From: Isoetes taiwanensis
Taxonomy: Eukaryota; Streptophyta; Lycopodiopsida; Isoetales; Isoetaceae
Length of the DNA stretch: 64,000 bases
Assembly (NCBI GenBank): GCA_021234155.1
Contig: JAJEKV010000049.1
Location: 2,945,487-3,009,486, forward strand
Reading direction: 5' to 3'
Positions 32,776 to 45,631 of the stretch are shown in pieces (position 1 is the first letter of the stretch; every line of letters starts with the position of its first letter). The notes under the pieces were generated by a model. It worked only from the letters and a program-made list of their open reading frames with translations, made no database searches and was not told the DNA's origin. A program made the translations under genes and the position numbers.

Positions 32776-34665
32776 GGACATTGGATTTTTAACTATACAT
32801 TCAAGTTATCTTCATACAAGTTGTATTTGGGGGGCATTCCGTGCCTTTGCCCAGCTTCTGCCACAATTTTGGTACCAGCTTTCACTCAGAGAAGCCCTGG
32901 AATCGTGCACCCAGAAGCCCTAGAATCATGCTTCTTCATGAAAAAATAATAGACACCCGATTGCTTTGATTTTTGTTTATCTAAACAAATTAAGTCTCAA
33001 GTTTTCTAGAACGGTGCTTTTTTTCTAGTTTTGATCAAAACATCCAGGCCTCTGTTCCGTTCAAACAGTAAGTGCATGTTTTGTGGGTGCCCCCCAAAAA
33101 AAAAAAACAGGTGCCGAACTTAAAACTCCTTTTTTTGCTTTACAAACGTTTCAAACTTAATTCTAACTTCCTTATTAGTTCTTTTTACTTATATCCATCA
33201 AAAAGCCCACAACTTGAATACTGTTTTCTACTAAAAATTATTATATGTGATTTTTTCTAACTTTATAGGTAGAAATATTTAGGAGGCACCAACGTGAATT
33301 GATGGTTGGTAGCAAGATGCTCTTACATTTAACAGTTTTGGTACATGTGTCCTTGAGAGACCAGAAGTGCATTTTTGCTTTATGTACGATGGAGAATAAT
33401 TGTCACATGTGGCCATTGCTTTGAATACAAGACAATTTTAAAAAGTACTCTTATATTATGGTGGTGTCCCATTGTTGTTGGTTTCCTTTTTCTTTTCTTT
33501 TTTATGTATTTATTCTTTGACCTAGTTTGGCCGCCAGTTCTCTCTCCTCACAACAGTATAAAAAGGAAGAAACTTGCAATGTTGCATGCACATGAAGGGC
33601 CTTTTTTTTTTTGCCATCGCTATTTGCATGCGCCTTGCCTGAGTTTTGAATTTTATTATTTAGAGCTAGAGGCATTTGTATAGAGGATTTGTTGAAAGAA
33701 GTTCCTATTTCTTAGGATGGCTTTCGTGTTGAATTAAGTAAAATGTGGTCTAATAGCAAGCATTTATGTGAGAAAAAAAATTGCCCATCTCAAAAAGATG
33801 GTGAGACCAAAATGAAGAGCCTCCAAGACGTCTTGGAAGCCTCTGGATGGAGTAATGAGAAAAGTGTGAAAGAAGACTACAAGTATAATATCAAAGAGGA
33901 AAGTTCGAAAAAACCCTCAAAGCTCAAAGGGCTTCACATTCTTGTGTTGTTACAAATGAATGCGAGGTGGCATTGTGGAGTCATGTCTGGGAGGAAGATG
34001 TAGTATGCAATTATTATGATGAAGTTGGCCATGGTAAAGTATATCATGATTCACCAATATATCAGCATTCAAATATTACATTTAGAAAGTGGTAAAAAAA
34101 GCGAAGGGTATGAAGATGATCGTTATATGTCAATACTATGACAAAAAAAATTAGCTAACATTTAAGACTGCATGGCTCAGGTGTTTTAAAGTTTTTCTTG
34201 GAAAGCACCCCCTTTTTTTTCTACTTAATCTTCCATAGAACCGAGCTCATTGTATTTCTGGTATTGCATCCCATAAGCCATTTGGTCTTAATAGATGACA
34301 TAATCCCCCCAAACACACAAAAAAAAGTACCCCCACCACCACTAATATGATGCCTTGCATATGAGAAGTTCAAGTATTGATACACCCACTTACACTCGAA
34401 TAATTTGGGCTCATTTATCATTGAAATTGCCCAATATAGATATTATTTTGTCTAACAATTACATGATATATTTAAAAGTGATGAATGTGTATATGAGTTA
34501 GAGATGACACTGAAGAAGTCTTCGAGGAGAACTATTCAAAATTATGATTGATGTAAAAATTGGCGACCTGAGATGTCTCCGCAGATGTAATGAACACACT
34601 TTACACTCCATGCGGAGGTGGTGGCATGTCTATGTCCAATCGAATGCTGCTAATGTGGCACGTAG
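32776..34665. other. Intergenic, no gene recognised
   Basis: AT-rich. A Lys/Ser-rich frame at 33743-34003 (86 codons) has no known motif. Nothing else supported. Confidence 0.4.
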
Positions 34666-34714
34666 TAGAATAGAATAGAATAGTTTTTTTAACGTCCACG
34701 GAGACCAATAGGTA
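34666..34714 (-). mobile_element. Minimal 49-bp LINE 3'-end copy with (TATTC)n tail
   Basis: On the minus strand: ACCTATTGGTCTCCGTGGAC, then GTTAAAAAAA and about three TATTC units. This is only the terminal 30 bp of the LINE family plus its tail. Confidence 0.65.
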
Positions 34715-35658
34715 GTGAAAAGAAATCTTCTTATTCTCCTTTTTTCCCCCACACAAAAAAAGAAAACCAAAACCCACATTTCCTCGTCTCTCTGCCTCTC
34801 CCTTTATCTTGTCTCGGCAATATGAAGCTAAACTTTTATCCCTGGTTGCATATAATGACACATAAAAGTTACAAATGCATAGATTAGAGGTAATGGGAAA
34901 CATTATCTTCCATGGCTTAACTACCACTACTTACAATAGACAAATATTTTAATGGCCATTCTGGGACGACACAGCTATGGAAAAATGCAGAGCTCCTAAT
35001 CATATATTTATGTTCTATTGAAACTTTCAATGCATGGTTTGCAAGGCTGCGACAAATCCATCATTTTCTATGCTATTGAAATCCACTCCCCATTAATAAG
35101 GCATGGAACCAATAATATATTTGAAAATATTCAATCAAGGTTTTGGTTGATCCAGTACTGAAAAAACTATTGTCCAAAGCTATTATTGGATTTCTCATAG
35201 AGGGCTTCATTTGAGAGAGAAAATTATTCTTAAATATAAGTATCTACTTGAGTATTCTGAGGTTGATCTAGAAGAAGCTAGCAAAGTTTTATCTCTAGAC
35301 TTATCAATATATTACTCTTAAGAACATGTCATAAGCTTGATGCTCTTCATTTCCAAAGCCATACCAAGGCCAAGGATTCAACACCAACGGTATGCCTAAA
35401 ATTGTCAATGGTGTGTCTAAAATAGTGGAAATATTTACGAGTTATGCACATATGTTGCACCGATAGGCATGGAGATGCATGTTAAAACAAAAACATGTCA
35501 ATACAATCCAATGTACAATAAATATCACAAATATATAGTATATAAACATAATTCATATATTTAAGGTCCTCCAATCTTAATAAACCTAAATGAACCTGAT
35601 TTATATGGAAGAGAGAGACCCTATTTCATTGAATTGCTATGTAGCTCATTACGTGTTC

Positions 35659-35857
35659 ATTTGCAATGTCATAAAGGGCATTATAGAAAATGTTACATGA
35701 TGCTAGATCATGGGATGTGGCCAAACGGTATTACAAACACAATAAACATATTCTCTTCATTTGCAATGTGATAAAGGGCATTATAGAAAATGTTACATTG
35801 ATGCTAGATCATGGGATGTGGCCAAACGGTATTACAAACACAATAAACATATTCTCT
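35659..35857. repeat. 99-bp tandem duplication
   Basis: Two nearly identical units, 35659-35757 and 35758-35857, each with CATTTGCAATG..ATAAAGGGC and TAGATCATGGGATGTGGCC. Only about three differences are visible, so the duplication is recent. It ends 12 bp before a Helitron terminal hairpin and therefore lies inside that Helitron. Confidence 0.85.
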
Positions 35858-35868
35858 GCCCAACTTAT

Positions 35869-35896
35869 GCCCAGCAACGCTGGGCACCATTACTAG
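35869..35896 (+). mobile_element. Helitron 3' terminus (element extends left, 5' end not found)
   Basis: Hairpin GCCCAGC-AAC-GCTGGGC at 35869-35885 (the two stem changes are compensatory relative to the other copies), then ACCATTACTAG ending at 35896, followed by T. The element extends leftward on the plus strand. Confidence 0.78.
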
Positions 35897-36666
35897 TCTT
35901 TATCTTATAAAATTATAGCGTTTGTCTTCAACGGAGCCCTAGATCGGATGGTCGAGGATTTGATCAACCCAACAGTGGAGATGATGTGTGCGTGTCTTCC
36001 TAAAATTTCATCTTTACCAAGGCCTCAATATGTTTTTTTTTTTTTGTTGAAGGCGACTATTTATATTAAGTATAAGTTAAATATACAAAAAGAAACTTTT
36101 TTCAAGGGAAGTGTAACCCTATTACAGTTTAAAATACTTTTAGAAAAAGAGGTATTTGAAAAGCATAGTCTATTTGAACAGTAACAGAAAGAAGCTAATG
36201 AATTTCTTGGAGGTGCTGGTTTGTCCTTTTCCTTGCTTTCCCCTTCATAATCGATGGAATGTGCAAGAGGTGCATTTACAATTGCCCGCCATGGCCATGT
36301 TGAATCTTCCTTTGGCATCTTTGGCCTCGCAGATCAAATCTCTTCAATGTTGTAATTTTGGTCACAAAGAAGAACTACATACGATATGGCATCGAGATGC
36401 GCGATGTATCACCGGGTCAAGAACTTGATCCATTCCTTTTCATGCTCGGCTTTGTTCCTTTTCCATTTGAGCCTCCTAGTCATCGTGAAATGTAGTATCT
36501 CAAGCAATAAAACGATTCATACATTAATACTAAGGATCCAATTAATATCATACAATACCTGTTTTATGATCCCTTCCGGGGGGATAATTTCAAAATCAAA
36601 TATGAAGGAGTTTCTCCCTTTCCAAATTATCCACAAGAGGATATAAATTCTCCAAATTGCTGGTTG

Positions 36667-37116
36667 TTAGGGCATGAAGAATTTTTTGTGATCCAAGGTA
36701 ACAAGATTTTGGCCAAGGATCTCGAGGCCAGCCTGTAACCCATTCTGCACTATAGGCAAGACCCTCAATAGATGATTTTCATCCTTCTTATAGGCTAGGC
36801 ATCTGTCACAAATATCAGAATTAGTCATAGAAAGCTTAAATCTCTTACAGTTAGTAGCCAATCCCTTGTGCCATAGCTGCCACATAAATGCTTTGATTTT
36901 CGGATTAATTGGGCTACTCCACATAAATTTGAGGTTCCTCCTAGCTGTGTCTGAAGAAACTCCCCATTTGAGGTGAATAGTAACAGTTTGGTCTCTCATG
37001 AGAAACTTGTAGGCCGAATTGACTTTGTAGCCATTCACCCCATTGTGTTTCCAAGAGTCTTGGGAGTGGGACCACATGCCATTCACTACTGTATTAATAA
37101 TGGCTTCATACAGCAT
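36667..37116 (-). pseudogene. LINE ORF2 C-terminal zf-RVT domain
   Basis: 149 codons ending the L1-type ORF2. Block YKVNSAYKFLM precedes WSSPINPKIKAFMWQLWHKG, then the zinc-binding segment CDRCLAYKKDENHLLRVLP. The family pattern is C-x2-C..H-x4-C; the last Cys is replaced by Leu here, which fits decay. Confidence 0.8.
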
Positions 37117-37532
37117 CTGTGTTTGCTGACCTTCCCCTGCAAGGACTGAGTTATGAAATAAAATAATCCCATTATCATCAAAAAGGATCTCTGATCATGG
37201 TGATCCCTTTTTGCTTCCAAAGCTTCGCTTGTCAGGGAAATGGCAGGCTAGGCACATATCAGGGTTATCCAAGATGAGAGCAGGATTCCAAAAAATGGAT
37301 TGATCTATGGATAAACCCTTTTCCCAACTGTACATCTGTTTAACTTCGAGCCAAGCCTTTATCCACTTTTTAATAAGACCTGGAGTGGTGGCTGGAACAG
37401 AGAATGGAAAGAAGATAGAATGTGGCAGGTCCATCTTTAGATTTCTCCAACCATAAGGATGGCATTTAATATGGGGTGCTTGATTTTATCATAAGAGGCC
37501 TTATGAAAATATTTTGCTGCCAAAGCCAAACC

Positions 37533-38580
37533 TTACTTTCTTATATTAATAGTTCCCAGTCCACCTTCTGCTTTTGACTTGCAACACTCTTCCATGGAAA
37601 CTGGATGCCAGCACCTTCTATTTTGGCCACAGGAGATAAACCTGCCAATAATACCTTGAAGCTTATTAGTAACTTTTTTGGGAGCTAAAATAATTGAGGA
37701 TTGATAGACCTGCGAGGAGGATATCATAAAATTGGCTATGATAGCTCTGCCATTCTTGGAAAGATATTTAGAGTTCAGGGTGTCTACCTTTTTATAAAAT
37801 TTATCAGTTATATCATTCCATAGTTCCGAGGCATTACTTCTGATGGCAAAGGGAATACCCAGAATTTTAGTCTTTGTACAGGGGGAGTTATACTTACAGC
37901 CAAAAAGGTCAGCCGCCTGGGTGCCTTTGTCCATGTCCCTGGCTTGAATAGCAGATTTAAGAGGGTTAATTTTGCAACCTGAGGTGTGGCCAAAGTCCTG
38001 GAGAATATGCTGAGTGTTGGTGATCGAATCCTGATCCATAGAAGTCATAATGAAGGTATCATCAGCAAAATATCCATTGAGGATCTGATCCACCTGAGAG
38101 TTATCAGGGAGTTGAAGTCCTTTGATAGAATTCTCATTCTTTGCCTTTTCCAATCTGCTATGCAATGCTTCCATGACAATTAAGAATAAAAACGGGGCTA
38201 GAGGACACCCTTGCTTAACACCTCTTTTGAGAGCAAAGAAAGGGCTGCACTCACCATTAACAAGAACTGCCGATCTAGAATTACTCAAGATAGCTTTAAA
38301 CATACCTATACTTTCTTCGTTGAACCCCAAAGCTCAAGCAAAGCCAGCTTAAACAAGAAATTCCAACCGACCGTGATCAAACGCTTTGGATATCCAGCTT
38401 TGAGAAGGGCAATATCTTGGTTGGATTCCTTGGCCCAAAGTAATCCTAAGATTGCAAAGGACTACATTGTCCAGATAAAACGATCCTTAAGATATGCTGA
38501 TTGGGTGCTACTGATTGCATTGTTTAAAATCTTCTTGAGTCTAGCAGCCAGCGCCCCTGCAATTATCTTGTAAATAACAT
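37533..38580 (-). pseudogene. L1-type LINE reverse transcriptase
   Basis: The 265-codon frame 37533-38330 holds GVKQGCPLAPFLFLIVMEAL and the catalytic box YFADDTF. The N-terminal RT block (PISLTNVIYKIIAGALAARL) lies upstream at about 38500-38610 in another frame, separated by a frameshift near 38340. The product would copy the LINE RNA at the nicked target. Confidence 0.85.
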
Positions 38581-38896
38581 TAGTAAGAGAAATTGGTCTA
38601 TAATCGCAAAAGGAGGTTGGGGAGTCAATCTTGGGAATGAGAGTAATAAGACTCGTGGTTGATTCCGCATCCGCATTACTTATTTATCCCTAACTCATTG
38701 GCTAATTTGGTAATACCTTCACTTAAAATAGGCCAAGCCTTTTAAAAAATTCTCAGGAGGCCATCCGTCCCGGTCTTCCCATTATCCATTCCGTAGATAA
38801 CTTCCTTGAGCTCAATATCGCAAAATGGGGTCATGATCGTTGTTCTCGTCATCATTGACTTTACTCCCAATGTTAATGAAAAGGTCCATCATCCCA

Positions 38897-40270
38897 TCAG
38901 TATACCAAGTTGTTAGTACCCATGATCTTTGTGAAATGGTCCACAGCAGCCTTCTTAAGGTTGAGATCACCAGAAATTAGAGTATCCCCCACCTTGACTT
39001 CATCAATTTGATTTCTTTTGAGCTTTGTCTTGGCCTTAATAAAAAAATACTTGGAGTTGCATCTCTCATCCTCTTTGAGCTCTTTGATTTTAGCCTTTAC
39101 TTTCCAGCCCTTTGCAATGCTAATTTCCTCCTTCTCTATCTGAATTTTGATGTCCTCTTGCATGTCAGCAGGGGCATTACTGAGGCTTTCTCTCAGATTA
39201 GCCAGATTGGCTTGCTTCTGGTAGTGGATTTCTTTACCCCAGCATTTTAGCCAGCTCTTAATGTGCTTGGCTAAATTAATCCACCACCACATCCAACCAA
39301 TATCACCAGCTGGCATGGGGTGATAGTTTATAATGTTCTGGAGCTTATCCATAAATTCCTCATGGTCCAAAAGATTAACATTAAGCTTGAAGAAGGATTT
39401 TCTATTGCTATGCAAGTTCTTGCCAATAAAACATATTTGCTGAGGATAGTGGTCGGAGAGAGTGTATCCTGTTAGATTATCCACTCTACTGCCAATAGTC
39501 CAAAGGTTCTCACTAAGGTAAAAACGGTCATGAAGGCAGCAAATAGGATCAACTCTATGATCAGACCAGCTAAAAGAATTAGGTTTAGTTCTGGCAATTA
39601 TGAGATTATGATCAGCTAGAAGTTTGGACTAAACGCCCTGTTCCTGAGGCAAGAGAGCTTTAAAATTCCTATTTTTCATGTAGCTATCAGTGACCATATT
39701 AAAGTCTCCAGCCAGAATTAGATCATCAGCATCTATATTGGCCAAACTTTGATTAATTTGATTCCACACAGCAATCCTCTCAGAGGGATTATGGTAAGAG
39801 TACACATTAGCTATAGCTATAGTTTCAGGGCCAAGGTTACCTACCAGAATCTGCCACCTACCACTGTTATCATTGACCATATGAATTACCTCTAGATTGA
39901 TTCTCATGTTCCACACTATGGCAATACCTGCAGACGAGTCATTAGCACTTATAGACCAAACTTTAAAATTAGGAGGAAGGGATCTAGAAATAATCTCGTT
40001 ATGATTAAGATCATGGATCTTATGCTCCTGGATTAGCAAAATATCAGGGTTAAGGGTAGATATACAGACCTTTAAGCGCTCCCTTTTGATAATACTATTT
40101 ATACCCTGGAGATTCCAGGTAATGATTTTAAGGGGGTTGGACATTAGCATTTGTACCTTCCTTTGGCCATCCTGGATTGGATGGCAGAATTCCTCGGGCT
40201 TACTCTCAGAGGTCCAATGTAAGTTTTTTTCTGTCCCCTGCCTCTTCTTCTTGAAGTAATCTGCTTCCAT
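38897..40270 (-). pseudogene. L1-type LINE ORF2 N-terminus: apurinic endonuclease and linker
   Basis: The endonuclease starts at about 40147: ITWNLQGINS, LLIQEHKIHD, GIAIVWN and LILAGDFNMV are the expected metal and catalytic blocks. A single TAG at 39629-39631 interrupts a frame that otherwise stays open to 38897; the linker after it includes SDHYPQ (catalytic SDH block) and a Lys-rich helix region. The TAG could be a real nonsense change or a miscalled codon. Confidence 0.85.
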
Positions 40271-40485
40271 CCTTCCTCATTGCAAGAATGTATGAACTCG
40301 TGGTCCGAATGATAAGATGGTGGGGAAAGGAAGAAAATGGGCTCATCTAAAGTCTGCCGAATCCCTTCAATCTCTGACCTAAGCCCTGAGATTTCATTTT
40401 TTAATTCCTGCACCGCTGCCAAGATATATGCTGAATCACCTTCATATTCAGCCGGATCCCCTGATCCTTTCTTCTTTGGGGGCAT
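40144..40485 (-). CDS. L1-type LINE short ORF1
   Basis: 113 codons beginning MPPKKKGSGDPAEY and overlapping the start of the ORF2 frame (40270). A predicted coiled coil lies at about residues 22-48 (ILAAVQELKNEISGLRSEIE), then a basic RRRGRGQKK stretch. Much shorter than most LINE ORF1 proteins and without a zinc knuckle. It may be an N-terminal piece normally fused to ORF2. Confidence 0.5.
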   Translation of the reverse strand: MPPKKKGSGDPAEYEGDSAYILAAVQELKNEISGLRSEIEGIRQTLDEPIFFLSPPSYHSDHEFIHSCNEEGWKQITSRRRGRGQKKTYIGPLRVSPRNSAIQSRMAKGRYKC

Positions 40486-40545
40486 TCCCTACGAAAAGCT
40501 CTCTTTCCACGACAGGCGCCAAAACCGTCGCCTTGTGACCATCAA

Positions 40546-41989
40546 TTAGGCAATTGTCGATTCATGTTCTTAAGTTTTTTATTGAGCTTTCTCAGTGGCA
40601 ATTTAAACAAGCTCATCAAGCATGATCTTTTGATTTTGCATGGGCTTAGGTGTACATTTCATTTTGAAATCCAGTAAGACAAATGTGTATATAGATCTAG
40701 TTATTTATCTGTCTGGTGTCCATCAATCTCTAAAATGTTTGTAGTATTGAAGTAGGAGCTGAGTTTCACCTAAGGTGGCCCATCATCATCGGTTCCATGA
40801 CATCCAGAACATCAATCATAGTAAAGGAAACGCACCATAAACGAGGCTCTAGCCCGGCTCAGACTCATGGGAATCAACTGGCGGTCAAAGTCACCGGATA
40901 ACAACAGACATAATCATAACAATGGCATTGGCTGTCATAGAACAATGGCTAGGGTAGTCCACTCCATCCGCCCCTCCTGTGCACACTTTGCAGATAGGCT
41001 AGAACATGCTATGGCGTGATTGTAGCCTTCCAAAGACGCAATCCCATGGAATCACCCTATGGAACTACTCCAGGTTACATCTCCCCGGTCCGATGAGGCA
41101 GGTCGGAGAGGCGTCCCCTCCCCGAATATGACGGATCCCTGGGTGTGCTAAAGAACGTGTGCCCCCCTTAGTGACCCCCGCGTTCGTACCCAACTTACTC
41201 CCCTAAATCTAAAGGCCGGCTCACCTGCCCGTTCGAGCCCAGGGTGCCCAAGCATATTGCCTCGACACCTGCGAACCAGGAAGTGTCAGACCCATACCCG
41301 GCCCTCTCCGTGACCGGCTATAAGCTTACCACACTGTAGGAGTCCTGTAGTCGCGCTACGCAAGACCCCACCCCCGATTCACCATCATACTCGTTGTCTG
41401 GTGCTGAATCACATAATAGCTTCCCCAGCCAGGTGGGCTTTTGTGCACAGGCCGCATTTACTGGGATTTAAGAGGTTCTAGCTAGGAACATCACTAAATC
41501 TAAACAGCTTTCAGGTCTCTACCCTCCTTAAACCCATACATCACAGGAGGAACAGAAAGAGAGAACATAATCTGATACAAAATAGATCATAACATAGAAT
41601 CCAATCATTCATCTACCTCAAACAAGGGTTAAAATAGCATATAACTACCTAGAACTGACCTGTGTCCTGGCTGGACCCATTGTCTCGAAGAACATCCATA
41701 GAACTGGTCAGATGTTAGGTTGTAACAGCTTCCTCCTTCCTCTGCTCTTCCCAAACTCGAATTTTGGCAGAACTAGGATGATGAGCTCAATTTGCCACCC
41801 AAAGATGGCAACCTGCCCTTGGCCAATCGAGTGAGGCCAAGTGGCACATTCTAACTAGCCTACCTGGCTAACTAATACCATTAGTTAGTGTACTTAGGTT
41901 AGTTTAATGTCAATAATTCCCCCTTAAGTTAATCCCCCAATGTTTTCAATACCTTGGTGACGTGTCAAGTTAGGTATACGTATACTGTA
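40546..41989. other. GC-richer repeat-like DNA without ORFs; possible LTR or other repeat
   Basis: Composition changes from AT-rich to nearly 50 percent GC at about 40780-41480. No frame of note on either strand. The style resembles non-coding retrotransposon LTR or UTR sequence, but no second copy or TG..CA borders could be shown within the window. Confidence 0.35.
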
Positions 41990-42630
41990 TACTTACATGG
42001 AACGTCACATAGCTTGTTCCACCCTAAAGTCTCTGTATTATGGTTGCAAGTTATCCACAGGTGCCTGCGTGTTAATGTCTTCCGACATTGCTATGATCCT
42101 TGCATATCTGCACTATGCCTGCTCTGCCTTTCATACGTTGAGACTCTTGAGCACTGTCTCTATAATTGTCCAGAGGTTCAACTAGTGTGGTCCTGGCTAC
42201 AAGGTTTGTTTAACAATACATTGGACTACCGATGCATCCTCTTGGCGTCCTATCCCAATGCATGGCCTCCAGCTAAATAGAGGGCATTCCATCTTGGTTC
42301 CAGCTGGCTCTTGTGGTCGATATAGGAGCGTCGCAGACACCACACCTTTCAGGGCATTTATTCATCTGCAGGTGGTGTTATTACGGTGGCTCAGAAAAAG
42401 ATACTGATAGCCTATCCTCCCTTGAATCAGAAATGATGGAACGTATCTGGATTCAGTATCTTCGAATTGATTGTTATCGTTAGTCTCCTATTCTGGAGTA
42501 AGTACATTGTGCTCCAGGCTCGTGCTCCTGTAGCATCCTTTTGTGCTTATACAGTTAGATGAAACATGTAAATTTTGTACTTTTTATCTGATTAATAAAC
42601 TTTTTGGCTTTTGTCCTCCACAAAAAAAAA
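41990..42630 (+). mobile_element. 5'-truncated L1-type LINE with poly(A), sister of 19819-21119
   Basis: The frame 41954-42280 encodes HPKVSVLWLQVIHRCLRVNV and an intact zinc-binding pattern CLLCLSYVETLEHCLYNC (C-x2-C..H-x4-C). Downstream blocks match the other fragment, including AATAAA, TTTTGTCC and an A-tract at 42622-42630. Confidence 0.75.
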
Positions 42631-42950
42631 CCCAGTCCAAGCTAGCCTTAGCAACAGCCAACTAGCATGACATCTACCAAGGTCAATCCCTATGGTAGTA
42701 TGATCAGACCATACTAGGACCGAAATCCATGATGGCACAGAGTTCTAATCCATCAAGTATTTAGTACATAACCTACTGCAATCGATATATCAAAGATGAC
42801 TTAAATCAATATATCATACAGCCTTATGCACCAAAGTTATAGTCATGACCAAAATACCAACTGTTAGGTCCATAACTCAGCCAAAATCATTTTACAAATT
42901 ACCATAAGTTGAAAGTCAATGTAAATCCTAAGGGCATTGTGCATCCTTAA
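42631..42950. other. Spacer, nothing recognised
   Basis: AT-rich DNA right after the LINE poly(A); no frame, repeat or RNA gene supported. Confidence 0.4.
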
Positions 42951-42954
42951 ACTG

Positions 42955-43225
42955 TGTGCCTTTTGATAATACTCCACATGTCAAATGACTTAAGGCTAAA
43001 CCTTAAAGCCATTGTGAGTTCATTTTTTGCGACTCTCCTTCGACATGCCGCTGCGAGCATTTCCCTTTCCCAACATCCGTGTCTTACTCGCTTACATGCT
43101 AAAAATGTAAGTAAACTTTGCATCAGTTTCAGAACATACGGGATTTGAACCCGCCATATTGCCATGTGTTCCTTGCCCATATGATGCATAGATGGAAGCT
43201 CGACGACCATCCACATTGCGCATGA
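42955..43225 (-). repeat. Possible tRNA-derived SINE
   Basis: On the minus strand GGCGGGTTCAAATCCCG (43140-43156) is an excellent RNA polymerase III B box with tRNA-like T-arm pairing. An A-box-like GTGGATGGTCGTCGAGC lies about 55 bp upstream. The rest does not fold as a tRNA, so a SINE head is more likely than a tRNA gene. No tail repeat is evident. Confidence 0.3.
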
Positions 43226-45631
43226 TATAGTCTATCTTTATTATCTTTAATACTTGCTACGTATAGGAACCTTTTTATTTGTGACGACATCATGATATTA
43301 GTTTTTGGTAATTCAATGCCCATCTAAAATTAGATGATGAAAACATATAACCTTAACTGCACCTAATAACTCAAACCACAAACAATATACATTCACTAAC
43401 TAGAATTAGCAAAAGGAAAATGTCAATTCAATAACAAACAACCCAAAATTAGGAAAATTTATACCTTGCTTGAATGCAAGGAATGCGCTCACACCAATAC
43501 CTCGATTGCTTTCAATGTGTTAAAGTGATGGAGTATTTATAGTATGGAAGACCACCCTTTAAACAGTCGACACATGTCACCGATCAATGGTTATTTTAAT
43601 TCCATGTGTTTGCATTATAATCCACATATAATGGATAATATCATTGATGATGATGGGTGTAATCATTCAAAACCGTTACCATAAAGGCATAGTAAATGCA
43701 ATAAGGCACGTGTTAAAACAAAATCGTTCATAATTTACACCAAAATAACCCATGTGTCTATTCATGATTTCAAATCCATGCAGTCATAGCTTGTAATGAA
43801 TGCTATGTAATAAATGACTCTACACGTGTTATTTACAGCTAATTTGTAAGCAAGAAAATGAGTCATGCGTATCCACACAAAAAGTATCCACACAAAAAAT
43901 AATAGCTTGTAATAAATGACCCTATATACGAAATACTATGTATTAAATGAGAATGCACACGTGTCATTTGCAGCTAATTTGTAAGGAAGAAAATGAGTAA
44001 GAACAAAAAAATGAAGGAGCATTGCCTAGATTTCGACCATTGCAAAAAACCTAAATCTGCATGCGTGTCACGTCCTTGTAATAAGTAAGGAAGAAGGAAA
44101 AAAAAAAAGAGAACAGAAAAGGAAACACAATATAGGAAAGATAAGAAATTTCTAAGGCATGGACGATTGATTTAGTGCATACTCGTCCAATCCTCATACT
44201 CGTCCAATCCTGACCCTTGCTGGAAGCAATATTCCATGGAATATTTCAAATCCATAAACTAGGGCCGCTCATCCAAAAATAAGATGGGATCAAACCCCAT
44301 TTTCCACGTCACCCAAAGGTTACAATTGTATTCTCATGAAGTCAAACATGTACATACTAAGTATTCAACAACAACAACCCTACATACACTACATGTTCAA
44401 TAGCACCAACTCGAATGAGCAACCTGTGCCCTTCAATGGCAACAAACTTGAACATGCTCACCATTGTGCACAGTTTAAAGGAACTCCATTCCTCTTCAAC
44501 ACTAAAGGTGGTTGCCACAACATTCTGTTACATGAAGCAGATACTTGTGCAGGGGAGCAGAAGAGTCTGATACCTGTGGAGCACTCAAATTGCTATGAAC
44601 CTTTCATGCACAAAAGATAGAGCAGAGGATGAATTAAACATGGGAGAATTAAAACAACAAGGAGAAACACCCAGCACACATATTTTTGCAATGCCAATCT
44701 GCAGAAATGTCAATGAACTTACCTTGCATGCAAATGGAAAGTAGAAAATTAGAAAGATTTACAAGAACAGGCATCGGGCATGTATGTCACCATTCACAGC
44801 CTGCAAAGAAGCACACTTAGAAAATGCAGCTTGAGGATTTGAAACCCCCTGCCAAATTGGCAGTACCAGCAAGCAACAAGAGAGGCAACAAGAGAAGCTC
44901 AAGAGAAGATGAAGACAAGATCTGGCATGAAGCCCTTGCTGGACAGAAGAGCCCTTATTGGACAGATTCGGCACGCCTCCACGGACATCTAAAAGAAGAT
45001 AGAAAAGAAAGAAGAAGAATACAACACTGCAAGAAACCCACCAAGTAAGAAAAAGGAAAAAAAAAACACAGCTTCAAGAGGTCGAATATGGCAGCAACTC
45101 CGGCGGCGTCAAAGAAGGCAGGATGTCCACCGCCATAACCATCTCCAGTGTCCACGCGGCCTGTCCTTCCCAGCCGCCGAAGGAATTTCCAAATCGGCCA
45201 AAAGCACAAACCATTGAAAAGGCAAAACCTATATACTGACATCAGCATTATACTAAAAAGGCATACGAATACCCTCGTAAACCTTAAGAAATCATATGTA
45301 ACATGTTGCCCACTCCACAATTGCGGAAGATAATTGAGGTGATGCATGTTTAGAGTGGTTGGTGCAAAAATCTAGCATCAAAGAAAAACTTGTGCAAAGG
45401 GTGGATATTTAGAAAGATGCCCAAGTGTAGCTTTAGACATTTGTGGACAAAACGTACATGCTCATTTTGTATGTTGAAGAGTGTAGCTTACGATTTGTTG
45501 GATGGAATGGGACACTTGAGTGTTGAGAAGTTGCCGGCTGAATATGTTCATACCTGTAGGGACCTTTTCTCTTATTTAAATCTGTTGATAGGAGAAAAAC
45601 CCACTGTTCTCCTGCCTTTGTCCCCTTAAAC
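43226..45631. other. Intergenic DNA upstream of SDR gene B, no gene recognised
   Basis: AT-rich, with a direct repeat of about 42 bp (GCTAATTTGTAAG-AAGAAAATGAGT) at 43835 and 43970. Frames at 44336-44620 and 44824-45048 show no family features; 44955-45347 on the minus strand is a Phe/Leu-rich by-product. The 150 bp before 45632 presumably carry the SDR promoter, but no TATA box is convincing. Confidence 0.4.

Larger units (their letters stand above)
36033..40545 (-). mobile_element. Nearly full-length L1-type LINE, inactive
   Basis: On the minus strand: a short 5' UTR, ORF1 (40485-40144), ORF2 with endonuclease (40270-39629 and on), reverse transcriptase (about 38580-37533), a connecting region, zf-RVT (37116-36667), about 600 bp of 3' UTR, and a poly(A) tail read as the T-run 36033-36045. 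The breaks are a TAG at 39629, a stop at 38897 and several frameshifts. The 5' limit is approximate and I found no clear target-site duplication. Confidence 0.85.

Noticed and set aside
40546-41989. A solo LTR
   Set aside because: Composition is suggestive, but no borders, duplicated target site or second copy could be shown.
43125-43225. A tRNA gene on the minus strand
   Set aside because: Only the B box and T-arm-like part fit; acceptor and anticodon arms do not pair, so a SINE head is more likely.
44336-45347. Several 70-130 codon frames upstream of SDR gene B
   Set aside because: No family features, low complexity, and overlapping frames on both strands.
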